Below, piece by piece: positions 25,801 to 37,788 of a DNA stretch of 64,000 nucleotides (positions are counted from its first letter, which is position 1; every line of letters starts with the position of its first letter). The translations under genes and the position numbers were made by a program. The DNA is from Gavia stellata (taxonomy: Eukaryota > Chordata > Aves > Gaviiformes > Gaviidae), in contig NC_082598.1 in the NCBI RefSeq assembly GCF_030936135.1, positions 35,830,687 to 35,894,686 of the forward strand, read 5' to 3'. A model generated the notes under the pieces. That model saw nothing but the letters and a program-made list of their open reading frames with translations. It ran no database searches and was not told where the DNA came from.

Positions 25801-28800
25801 CCTGGAAATTGACCAAAAAGGAAAACTGTTGAAATAACCCAAGCAAACATCCCTCTCCTCTGCTTCCCGGATGCTGCATGACCTATCAGTATCTACACAA
25901 TGAAACAGATGTATATACATTTTTTTGGTTACTGTCCAGTCAACAACATAACATCTGGGGGGCCAGCTACCACAGGCGAGATACAATGGACACAATCTGT
26001 AATCTTTACAAGGCTATCCAATAAAGAGTCTAATGAGACACAGTACCGTGACCATAGGAGGGAATACTTCTTGGTTTCCTGTGAGGAGGAGATCAGCTAC
26101 TACAGTTCTCAGCACTGCTTAAAAACTTGGAAAGCAAAGGAAACAAAGGGAAGGGGAATCTAAAAGAAGAAAGAAAAAAAAAAAAAAGAGGGGAACAGAA
26201 AAGGGAAAATTTGACCAACAAAGGATTTTAGTACTAAAAAGGTGCACTTGTGAAGTTCAGGATGCTGCACCTCTTCAAAATCCAGCTATGGAGTAGTACA
26301 GGAATGGTAAGATGGGGAAAGTTTCTCTAGGTTACAACAGCAGTAATATGACTTTGAATTAAGCTCTTCTGAGATAGAATTCAGGTTCACCTAATGGAGA
26401 TGGGTGGAGAACTTGTCAAAGTCTTGTTTAGATCCTTCATTGCCCAGGGAACCAGACATGAGAAGACAGTACACCAATGCGCAGTTGACAACAGAACCAG
26501 GATGTTACAGCCAACGTGGCAAGGGACAAAACGCGAGGAGAGCTGACAAAACGCGAGGAGAGCTGACAAAATGCGAGGCAAATCCCTGAAAGAATTTAGA
26601 GCTCTCTTTAGCATTATTGAGGTTAGCAACAGGAGCTGAAAGCCCATGGCCCATGTCAACCATTAAGCTCTTATTACTCACCTGCTTTCATAAGTAGAGC
26701 CTGCTCACATAGGCAGGGCCTGCCACATGTGTATTGCCCAACATTTTGCCAGGGCACACAATTCTGGATCAAATGTTTCTATCTTTCAGTAGTTTCTATC
26801 CTACAGAGATTTCCTCTTAGACTTCCAGGGCTAAAATAACATCATACTAAAAGCAACCTCCTGAACTAAGAAAAGGAAGAGTCACAGAGTCACTACCTGC
26901 AAATGGTGAATCTCAGGTTCTGAGGATTAAAAAAAAAAAAAAAAAGACAACAAAAAAACCAACCCACAACAAAACACCAAAAACCAAGAAGCAAATGGGT
27001 TCCTTGGGTACCTCAAACATGAAAGTATCCACTTCTTCACGAATGTCGCTGTAGCTCAAATTGTTCCCTTCATCATCTGTTGTACTCAGCAGCATGTCCA
27101 GGAAAGCTTTCCTCTTTTTGGAGCCACTTTCTTCACAGTTGCCATCAACACCACATTTTGTTTGCTTGGTGTTTTCAAGTTCTGCAGCTTTTTCTGCAAT
27201 GACCTGAGATAAGAACCATTACATTAGATATGATGCACGCAGCACATGCGCACAATCTATATCACACAGGTTTGTCCCAACTTATTAAAACAACAACATC
27301 CATCTGTATCAGTCTACATGAGCTAGTTAGCACAGCTGTCAGCATTAGCTCATAAACTTTAACTGACTTTTTGTGTCAGTAGGTGAAATATGACTAACCC
27401 ATCTTGTCCCAAGCAATAGAATAAATCTTGAATAGCCTTTGTGTGATCAAGAAAATAGATAGCCAAACTATGCAAACAACTTATTGATCATCAAGAAGTG
27501 TAAACACATCCAGAATATATGGGACAAGCCATCTCTTCAGTATGAGAGCAATGGTTGAACTTTCCTTTTTTAGGTCAAAGCACAGGCCCAGTAACAGACA
27601 GAGACTTCTTGCTGTCACCACCGTTGTAACAGCAAAACAGAACCCTTAAATAAACTGATATTGCTCCCAACAACAACAAAATAATTAAAAATAAAGGCTG
27701 TAGAGTATGCAATTCTGTTCAGAGGAAGCACTGAATGGGAAAAAAATTTCAAAGTGTCATACTGCTGTGTCAAAGTGTCTTACTGCTGATGTGGGGACCT
27801 GCACATGTTTGCTCATTTCAGCAGTTCTGCTCCAAATAGGGGAAAATGAATACAGACTTCAATTTCTGAGGGCTGGACCAAGTGACATTAGGAAGTAAAG
27901 CCCTATGCTTACTGCTACAAACTTGGCAGTGGGCTGTTGCAGGTGATTCAGATGTGGAGCATCTGGGGCAGAACAAGAGTTCGATGAATTCTTGTTGTTT
28001 GTTTCAGTTGTCAAGGTCCTGCAAGTCCTGTTACTCCCTTGCTTAAATACGACAGAGCTCCTGACAGGGAAGTCAGCTGTTGTCTTCTTTTCAGGGAATT
28101 CCTTGGCATCCCAACAGAGAGACAGTTCTCCCCTTAAAAGATGCATATCAAGGGGGCTGAACTTCACCCTCATTTGGAAGGTCTCTACTGAGTGCAAGAC
28201 TTTGCTCCAAAAACTAAAATGTACCATTAAAAAAAAATAAAAAAAGAGTCTATACTGTATCTGTAAAATTGTGAAGGATCTTGAGGTTCCTCTCATGCTC
28301 TCTTCCTTCCTTCAACAGCATATATACAGGATTAGGCCAAAGCCAAGGGCTCTTCTGTCGCTGTTGGATTAGATCACTCATCCTAAGGGCACAACAATTA
28401 CATCACGTAACATTTCTTGACAAAAACCAAAATTTACAGCACACTTTCAAGAGCCAAAAAAAAAGTTCTACCTCCCCCAACGATGCAGAACTTAACATAT
28501 TGTATGCGTTTAAATCCATTCATCTGAAGGGAAGGCTGTTCATATTTGTTTCCTGATTTTAAATCATATCAAAATTTCTGTCACCTGTCCCAGCATCACC
28601 ACAATTTATATCTTTAAGCATTGAACTCTGAGAAGTAAAGCATATTCTCATTTAGTGGGAATCCTCTTGAAACAGACATATTAAGTCATCCAGTCCAGTC
28701 CCACTCCACATCAGTAAAGCACTGACCATGCTGAAAAGATGTACATCCTGAAAAGACCACTCATGCCAGGGCTCCAAAATATCTGCCCTGTGACCTCAAA

Positions 28801-31800
28801 CAGCCATTTGAAAGCATTACATTCCTACCTTACTGTCCAGATACCATATATGCCAGACAGTACATGAAAAGTATTTAAAATAAAGACTATGAGACTTCGA
28901 GTATGCTCAAACACAACTGGAGTACATTTGGCTGATTGTCGTTGCTCTTCAGCTCTTGAATATGCTTTTGGCTGCAGAAAGAGACTTTGAGGCGTAATTA
29001 TTATATTTAGGCCAACTTCGGGCCCATTTGCGGTACAATTTGGGAAAGGCCAAGGAACCAATGACAATCAAACCCTCTAATTCCACCCCTTTTTTTGTAA
29101 CATGGCTGTCTCAACAAGCCCCATCAAAGGCTAGGGTTGAGATGCCACAAGCAGCTACATCTCATCTAGGCTGACACATCAGTGTGGTAGGAATATAGAC
29201 CATGCTTTTCCTAATCCACTGGACAGCCATATGCAATTTGAATGGTGTAAATACTGCCATGAACTGCAGAGCAGCAGTGCCTCAAGCTTTAACATGCTGT
29301 CTAAAACAGCACCCTCCCAATTCTTCCAGTCATGCTGATATGAAATGTTGCAGCTCCATTTTTTTTTTTTTTTAACTTCCTCTACCAATGGATTAACTGA
29401 ATGGCAGCTGACACCTCTTCAAGGCCTCGGCCTCCCATTGCATATACTCATACCAGAAAATGCATCAAAATCTGCACAAGTTTCTCCTCTCCTGCCTTCT
29501 TGGCTTTCTATCTCCATCTGTGACCCCCCAGCCCTCCCTCCCTCACAGCAGATGAGCTCCTGACGCCAGCAGCATCAACTCCAGCCCAACTACAAAGCAG
29601 CCAACTAAAATGTGCATTTACCTGTAGATAGCACGAACATATTCAGAATCCTTATTCTCCTGAGCACCCACATTCTTGCCCATCGCAGTTTCTAGGAGGA
29701 AATAATCAATGGTTCATGAGTGCAAAGTGAAATGCAGAGTCTCTGTACACAATAAGCTACTACTGATCCCAGCTTCTGACTGCCACCACACCATCCCTTC
29801 AACAGGTGAATACACACATACCTTTCCAAGTGATGAGCTTGCTTTACATTTCTATGCCCAGGAACCCTGCTCTTCAAAACAACCTCACTTCAGACTGCTA
29901 CCTCTGCCCTGCCCATCCCACAAACTCACCTGCTCAGATGCACACAAGACACCCTAGGAGAAAGCATGGCCTTGGGAAGATGGAAATACATTCACACAAT
30001 ATGCAGTGACATTCCTCTTCAACTGCCTCCTCACACACCACGGCACAGCTGTATTTATGAGTCTCTGCGTCATTCCCAGCCCCGCCACAATAATTGAAGA
30101 GGACTTACCACAGATGATATCAAGGGCACACAGAGTGATGTCCAGAAAGACATCAAATGGTTCCTTGTCAACATGCTTCTCAAGTTTCTCCAACAAAATA
30201 CCTCCTTGTTCATTCATAACCTCTAGAAAGTCAGTTAAGATTGCAAAGTGGAACGTAGGAGTTATCATCTTCCTCCGTGACCGCCACTTGTCTCCGGTGC
30301 TGCAAAATTAACAGGGAGAAGGAAGAGTTAAAAACTCCAAGTCAAAAATAAAACCCTCACCATCACAGGAAGTACACAGTAAAAACTGCAGCCTAAACAC
30401 CTCTCACAGATGGACACGCTGTACATGACTCTTCCAGCTGTCCATAGCACTCCCCAGAAGGAGCAAAATGGAAATATTTCTTCCTCCAGCTCTCTCTGAA
30501 CCACAAGCCACCGTTTCTATAGCTGGTCTCAATAAAAGAAGATGCCAATGAGCCTTCAGGCAATACAGCCTCATGGTTGCTCAGTGCACAGGCTCAGAGG
30601 GATCGAGCAGAAGCCATCTATAGGACAAACCAGCTATTCAGCATCAAGACCTCAACTCATCACATTGTCTCTGTGAATCACCACCTGTGCTTGCCTTCAT
30701 ATGCTGACTAGGAAATGAGGATTGTAGAGAACCAGGGTCCACGGACATTACAAAAATGACTGCCTCAGGGTCTGGCTACAAAGTACTTCTTTGGAGAAAG
30801 GCAACCACCTCCCATATGTCAGTGAAAGAGCATGGAGCCACAGCAGGTGACACCGCTGGGCGTTCTTGTTCACTTTTTCTGACTCACATGCCCCACAGGC
30901 ACACAACTGGCAGCTCTGCTTACAGGGTAAACCATCACACCTCTTATTCTGTTAACTTGCTATTGAGGCACTAACAGTGAGGACTCACCATGCCTGACAC
31001 CCATGGACCCCCACCCTCCGCACTTTGCTATGGATTACTGCCTTCTCAAGGGCCATGAACAAAACTCAGGATAAAAGGCATTCCTCATCCTCTCACATAA
31101 ACTTGCACCTCCCACACCACATGATCACAGCTGGCTTTTACGACACCATGGTCCCATGACAAAGCACGAGGAGTTCACCTCTGAGGGCTCCAAACAGGCA
31201 ACAAAGCTCCACTGCTAACAGGGGGACCTTGACCTCACAAAAACACAGAAGATGCCCGAAGGCACCAGAGTCACTCTACACTCGCCTTGCTCTGACTCTT
31301 GAATACCTGCATCATCCAGACCAAACCTTCCTTGACTCTCCCAAGACCGCAGGACACCAAACACTTACATCACTGCTCCTCCCTCCCTCCACTCCTGACT
31401 TGCACTCTTACCCAGGCTCACTTCTTATGAGCCTCCACTTCATGAGGGAAATTAAGGACAGGGTGCAGATACTCTCGCATCCTACCGCAAAGCATCACCA
31501 ATCTCAGGCCCATCCTACTGGTTTGCAGCATCACCAGCTGAGATAAGCAATGCACACAATCACAGTTCTGCCACAGTCCAACCACTCAACATATATCACA
31601 ACATTCAAAACATCCAGCGTGCAGCACTGCAAACTAAGTGACAGCACTTGCCACAGGATACAACTTCCCAAAACAAACATTCATTTCAAGCCTCTGGACA
31701 AAGTAGTAACAATGGCCAAATTTGCCAAGAAACCAATAATGCCAAAAGATTTTTATGGGACATTAGCTGCAGAAGAGCAACCAAGACCATCAGAAAGAGT

Positions 31801-34800
31801 AAGAATTCTACCACTATCATCTACATTTCTGTCCAGAGATACACACAGCATTCCTGCCACCAAGCCCTCTTCCTATCATATACCCTGCGAATTTCAAAAA
31901 GACAGCGAAGCACCCGCATTTCACTATACCTCGTTAGAAGTCCAGTACCCAGCCACGGCTGCAGGAATTTATACAAGTATGATTTTTCTATATGTTTCGA
32001 ACTGCTCAGAATAACCTGTCAGAAAAATGAAAGGAGAGGAAAAAACATCACTTGTTAGATGGAGAGAGATTTCTTCAGCTGAGATTACTTCACACAACCT
32101 CAGTTCTTCCACAAAAATGCCCCGAGCCTCAGTAAAACACACAATATTTCAGTACAAGCTGGTACACAGGGGGAACATTGAGTTCACACCCTCAAGTCTT
32201 TCAGTAAATATGTGAATCCTGAGAAACAATGAAATACTCAAAAACTAGCACTCCCACTCCCCTTATCTTCTTGAAAAAGAAAGATTTGTGTTACAAAGTC
32301 ACAGGCAGAGCTCAGAAAACCTAACGGTTTCCAGCCTTAACTAAACTCACAAGAAGTACCATCTCTTCAATAAACTCTCCAACAAAGAAACAACTCTATC
32401 TTCCCAGTTCAGGGACAATCACCATCAGTAGCAAAACTAACAACTACATTTCATGGCATCAAGTCAGACCCACCAAGTTCTAATGCAGAAGTCAGTCAAA
32501 CAGACACAAGCATTGCAACCTGCATTTCATAATGTTCTACCCCTATTTCAGTGGTCCCATCTTCCCTGCTATCTGCTTGTCCATTCTGATCTTGGGAGCA
32601 GAAGCTTTCAGACATGTGAAAACAAAGCTAAAGGAGATGCGACTTAGTATGTTTTATACAAAGAAGCTGCTTTCATTTGCTGGCCATCTTCAGTATTTAT
32701 TTTTTTCCAAGACTAGGCTTTTTATATTCTTCTGCTTTCAGCCTTTCTTTAGCACTGGGCAGTGGAAAATCTCAAGTGAAATCAGTCCAAGCCCTTTTTT
32801 TCAAAAATTACATTGAGAGAATAGAAACTAACAGGTTGGACACTGCTTTGCATGACAGTAAAACAGACAGGAGACAAGCACACTCACCTCCACATTGTCA
32901 GGGTGATACAAAATCATGACAGGCAATGGTCCTATCCAAAGTTTGAAAAATGGCTGACTCCTGAACTCTTCAACGTAAACTTGTATTTGTTTAAAAAAAC
33001 CTGGAATGAAAAAAGCAGATTAGAGTTTTTAAAAAAGGGGGTTTTGCTGAACAAGCAAGACTTCTGTAATGAACTGGTTTTCACCATATGCCCTGTAATT
33101 ATGTTTTTGTTGTAGTTTTATCTTGCTACTATGACCAAGCAGCATATTTTGCACCCATCTACTAGCTGTACTGCAGGAGCATTTCTTTATGGCTACACTC
33201 TTGAAGGCACTCTATTCTAGGGAAACCCCTCCTAGCTGTAGATAAGGCGGTTTGATTTAAGCAGTCTCAAAGTACTTGAGCACAGGCCTTCTGTATTGTG
33301 ATGCTCTTTGTAACAATTAGAGCCAAATCAAACTTTATCAAGGCTATGCTTACATTTTGGCTTATCTGACACTAGCCAAAATATCAAGACACCTTTTCCC
33401 ATCTGAGACCTCATTGACAAGCACTACATTTGTGGTGCACGCACAAGTGATGTCGTGCACAGTAATGGCAGAGCACTGTGCAGAAACCAGTATCACCTGA
33501 AACGTCTAGTTTCTGATAGCTGGACTCCTGAAGAAATTCTCTGGATCCCTTACACCATTATTGTTTGTCTGCAAACAAATTACTTCTTACTCCAACATGC
33601 TTAAATAGTCTCACTCTCTTGCAGCCCTAACCATGAGTGATGGTTTGCAATTCTAGCAGGGGCTTTTGATAGCTGGCTGCTCCAGGATTAAACTCCACTC
33701 TTCTCCTTTTAGAAACCTTATTGAAGGGTATGTGACCGCTTACAGGGCCACTGTGGATTTGGCAATTCAGGTGTCCCCATCTCTAAGGGCACAAAGACTC
33801 ATAGGATCATTTATGCCATAGACCACCTGAGAGATACCACTATCATCCAGCTGCCAGCTGGACTTCATACCCATGAGCTCAGCAATCCAGCCAAATCTCC
33901 ACCCACATTATTATCCACTTACCCAGTCCACATCTTGTCAGTTTAGCTATACAGAAAGCACAGGAGATGGCATCAAAGACCTCGCTGAATCAAATTAAAC
34001 ACCATCTACTGCTCTGTCCTTGCTCACAGATCCAGTTATCTCATCACAGAGGGCAATCAGGTTCATTCTGCAATTCTAGAGGAGGTGGCCGCTATCAGGA
34101 TGTTCAAGGATTAAACATGCCTTTGCCCTTTCAGAAACCAGATCAAACAATAAATTACTCCCTCCAAGGCCTCTGCAGAGAGTTGAAAATTCAAAGGTCC
34201 CCAAATCAAAGGGGAAAAAAAAGGAAAAAATCTAGTTTCCTAATAGATACCCAAATACAGCATTCCCTAAACACCTCATCCAAGAGGCTTAAGTGTCACA
34301 TTATTTTGCTATTTTTTTAATATTTTTTCCTAACATCACCATGATTAAAATATCACAATTTTCCAGCATTTGTCTACTGATATCAATAAACAAAATCACT
34401 ATCAGATGAAAAGTAATTTTTCTTTCTGCTATAAAACCTTATCCTTTTTTCTAAAAACTATCTTTTGTTTTTAATTGTCACATTTTTAATGAAAAATATT
34501 ATAAACCACAAACTTCACTCATTTTTACATAAATAAACAATAATAAAGATGAACGGTCATGGACTTAACTAAAGCATGGAGGCTATGTGACTCCTGCTAA
34601 CAGAGGAGATTATGAGACTCCATAGAACAGAAGAGTTTCCATCAAATTACTTTCTGGAGAAAGAAGCAATGTTGTTTTTTTGGGGTTTTTTGGGTGTTTG
34701 GGGTTTTGGTTTTTTTTTTCCCCAAGAAGATTTAAAAAGAAGGGGGGGCGGGGGGAGAGGAAAAAAAGATTTGTCTCTCAGTCAGGCTCATATACACATC

Positions 34801-36139
34801 CTGACTATGATCCTGCTACTGTTTCCCCAAAGCCAACTTCAGGGAAAGCCGCTTGCCCTCGCTTCCATCAAAGAAAGATCTCTCATATCTCTATTGAGAT
34901 ACGGGGCTGGATCCAGAGGAAATATGTGAGTGTGTACCCTTGTGAATAGAGGGACCATGTCTCAGCATATGTCAGCACTGGGCACTGGGCGTGCCCCTGC
35001 TGCAGTTGTCCTTGGCTTCACCGCGCTCCCATGACCCAGTTGCTCTCTCTTCTTGCAGCACAGCCAGGAACGCGTATGCGCAGAGCAGACCGGCATATAC
35101 AGCTGTCAGGAACACACCCAGAAGCGTCTGCCAGCCCACTGACAGCACAGCCGGAGCTGCTTTCACACCACAGACTCCTCACGAAATGTGCTCTTGTGCA
35201 AAACCGAGAACATAACAGAAAGGGAATGTGTAGCACGTTTGTGCTCTCTAAAGCACCTGACAAAAAGAAGGTACCACTGATCAATGTGAGCACAGAAAAG
35301 TTTGCTTTTGAGGGATGTATGTCAAATACTCAGCAAGTTCTTTTGTCCCTAATGCATAAATCTAAGGCACAGCTAATTCCAAAAACAACCCAGCAGCTCA
35401 GCATGCTGAAGTCCCTTGCACATGCTCACTTGGGGGAAGATGATAGTTTAAAGAAGTATTTTTCCTTCCCAAGCTGAAAGCTTTGTTTGGATCGCAGCTC
35501 ATAGCCATGGTGACACAGTGCTCTGCATTGTGAAACAGCACTTCCCGCGGGAGCACTCAGCTGTGTTTCAAAAACACATTCCACTGCATTCATGCCCCAC
35601 CTCACCAACAAGTGGAAATGGGTCCGACTCCAGCATCAGCATCTGGAATCCGCTGCCAGATTGACCCTCCAGCTAATCGCCGACTGATAATAACCCCACA
35701 TTTATGCAGTTCCTCTCCTTACCCCTCCGCTGTCCACTTCTCACACAGTTCCCCTCTGCAGGTCGCCCACAGCCCCAGAGAGACCTAAAGCCAATGCCAC
35801 ACCCTATAGCCACCCCCCTGCCCGCCACAGCTCAACCACCCAAGCACCTCACCAGCGCTGGCTCCTCCAGCAAAGCCCCACACAGTGCAGGGACCTCACA
35901 GCTGGGCTGTGGCACAAGCTGCCCTTACCTTCTCCCTCCCGCTCCAAGTGTAGAGCATTTCCCAGCACAGGATAGCAGGGGCTGATACCTGGGATCGGCT
36001 TCATCACCCACCATTGCCTCCAGTAATCCATCAGGGAAGACAGGGAGCGCATGGCCACAACCGTCAACAGCAGAACGACAACCCCAGCCCCCAAGTGCAG
36101 CAGCTGGGGTCCCCCTGCGGCTCCCCACACAACCTCCAT
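22825..36139 (-). CDS. CYP4V2: Cytochrome P450 4V2, fatty-acid omega-hydroxylase, complete
   Basis: ER-membrane monooxygenase that omega-hydroxylates medium-chain and polyunsaturated fatty acids (family knowledge). Eleven exons, minus strand: 35929-36139, 32888-33000, 31930-32015, 30109-30299, 29622-29691, 28256-28382, 27012-27203, 25494-25596, 25008-25142, 24660-24839, 22825-23000; GT-AG throughout, phases agree, 527 codons plus TGA (the human protein is 525). N-terminal membrane anchor at about residues 12-34, [18 protein letters not shown]-helix [10 protein letters not shown] (329-338), ExxR as EALR (388-391), PERF (442-445), heme loop [10 protein letters not shown] (461-470) with Cys468. 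The start ATG has a strong context (GTGGCCATGG). No disabling change seen. Introns hold CR1 relics and A/C tracts but no other gene I can support. Confidence 0.96.
24660..25596 (-). CDS. CYP4V2: CYP4V2 exons 8-10: I-helix, ExxR, heme loop
   Basis: Exon 8 (25494-25596) starts with [17 protein letters not shown], the oxygen-activating I-helix. Exon 9 (25008-25142) has [20 protein letters not shown] with the ExxR pair. Exon 10 (24660-24839) has [19 protein letters not shown] and the cysteine loop [10 protein letters not shown]. All catalytic residues of a working P450 are present. Part of this stretch is copied at 41.06-41.84 kb. Confidence 0.95.
26525..26578 (+). repeat. 20-bp tandem repeat, 2.7 copies
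   Basis: The unit GACAAAACGCGAGGAGAGCT occurs at 26,525 and 26,545, with a partial, slightly changed third copy from 26,565. Lies in CYP4V2 intron 7. Confidence 0.9.
33850..34145 (-). mobile_element. Old CR1 fragment in CYP4V2 intron 1
   Basis: Read on the plus strand, stretches such as GAGATGGCATCAAAGACCTC and the following wording about CACAGATCCAGTTATCTCATC match the reverse complement of the CR1 reverse-transcriptase region (compare 20,830-20,940). Many substitutions and indels; no open frame. Confidence 0.6.
35929..36139 (-). CDS. CYP4V2: CYP4V2 exon 1: membrane anchor and proline-rich hinge
   Basis: ATG at 36,139-36,137. Encodes [10 protein letters not shown], a hydrophobic stretch [18 protein letters not shown] that anchors the protein in the ER membrane, then [20 protein letters not shown], the hinge typical of CYP4V. 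Ends at GAAG|GTAAGG. An in-frame GTG two codons upstream is not needed as a start. Confidence 0.93.
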
Positions 36140-37193
36140 GGCCACCTCCCAGCCTCTTGCTCCAAGCCTTGATCCCTAACTGGGGAACCGGTGCTGCTTC
36201 TACCCGGCTCTGCCTTATACTTGCTGCTGCTGCGCTGCAGTGAGCAGAGTGTGGCGGGACCCACGCCATAAGAGCAGGAGGTGGAGCTGTCACACAGCAC
36301 CGAGGCGCAGCTTCCTGCCAGGATGATAAACAAAGATATAAAAAACACACACGCGGAGAGTCTACCTGCAAGCACTTCATGGTGGCAGAGCAGCCACCGA
36401 GAACGGTGCTATTTCCTTGCCCTCACTTGGCTCCTCTGACTCAAGTGAAGAGTGAGGAAGTTCTTTGCAGGCCCGTGCAATATCCCTGAAGGAAAAGACA
36501 CAAACCGCTGTCAAGAGAAAAACCACCTTTTCACTGATTTGGGAAGGATGGGTTTTCACAACACCGCCCTTCTCCGTCTGTTTTCACGTGCTCAGGGAAC
36601 ACCATTTTGCCATACAGAACTGCTCCAGTGCTCTCCAACATGATGCCCGAAGGGTTTCGTGTTCTTCAGATGGGGAGCACCTTTCTTAAGTTGGGTTGAT
36701 GGCTCAAAGAGGTTACACAGACCAGAGCCCATACAGACCCACAATCAAGAGCAATGCTGCAAAGCACACTGATGCTTCTCTGCTCAAATGGCCTTTGCTG
36801 ATCTTGCTGTTGAATACTCAGTCACAGGCATGACAGTAACATGACTGGCAGCACCAGCACCTGTGTCACAACTTGCAAAGTGCTTGGGTAGAAGTGGTGC
36901 CATATCCACCATAAACCCTGCTGCCATTCCTGCCTCAGGAGGAGCCAGGGTCTCTTCTCACTGCTGTGGGGCTGCTATGCGCCTGCTCCTCAAAGCTTCC
37001 AATACTCAGAAACCTTGTGGTCAAACAGAAGTTCAGTGAAAAGACAGCATGGCTCACACTCAATTTGCAAAACTTCACTCCCTGAATATACCACAAAAGC
37101 TTCTTATAGCCATGGTCATATTTCTCCTCTCGTTTTTGTACAAAAATTGATTGCACCAGCATTTTTAGTAAACCAACAAAGCAACTAAGATGA
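36140..37193. promoter_or_regulatory. CYP4V2 5' flank
   Basis: The first about 250 bases upstream of the CYP4V2 ATG are GC-rich with scattered CpG and no TATA box at a usual place; the core promoter is most likely here by position. Farther up (36,450-37,190) I see ordinary non-coding sequence. Confidence 0.4.
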
Positions 37194-37788
37194 TGTCGTG
37201 GTTTAAGCCCAGCTGGCAACTAAGCACCACACAGCCGCTTGCTCACTCCCCCCCAGGTGGGATGGGGGAGAGAATCGGAAGACTAAAAGTGAGAAAACTC
37301 AGGGGTTGAGATAAAGACAGTTTAACAGGTAAAGCAAAAGCCGCGCACACATGCAAAGCAAAACAAGGAATTCATTCACCACTTCCCATCGTCAGGCAGG
37401 TGTTCAGCCATCTCCAGGAAAGCAGGGCTCCATCACACGTAACGGTTACTTGGGAAGACAAATGCCATCACTCCAAACATCCTCCCTTCCATCTTCTTCC
37501 CCCTAGTTTATATGCTGAGCATGATGTCATATGGTAGGGAATATCCCTTTGGTCAGTCGGGGTCAGCTGTCCCGGCTGTGTCCCCTCCCAACTTCTTGTG
37601 CACCCCCAGCCTACTTGCTGGTGGGGTGGTGTGAGAAGCAGAAAAGGCCTTGACTCTGTGTAAGCACTGCTCAGCAGTAACTAAAACATCCCTGCTTTAT
37701 CAACACTGTTTCCAGCACAAATCCAAAACACAGCCCCATGCTAGCTACTATGAAGAAAATTAACTCCACCCCAGCCAAAACCAGCACA
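37194..37788 (-). mobile_element. Solo LTR of an avian ERVL-like endogenous retrovirus
   Basis: 595 bp starting TGTCGTGGTTTAAGCCC and ending CCAAAACCAGCACA on the plus strand, so TG...CA termini. It is flanked on both sides by GATGA (37,189-37,193 and 37,789-37,793), a perfect 5-bp target duplication. A TATA-like GCATATAAAC on the minus strand (37,506-37,515) sets its orientation. No internal genes: a solo LTR left by recombination. The sequence resembles a widespread avian LTR family that I recognise, though I cannot give its exact name. Confidence 0.9.

Noticed and set aside
31550-32058. Plus-strand open frames of 136-154 codons
   Set aside because: They run across CYP4V2 exon 3 on the opposite strand; the minus-strand exon explains the region.
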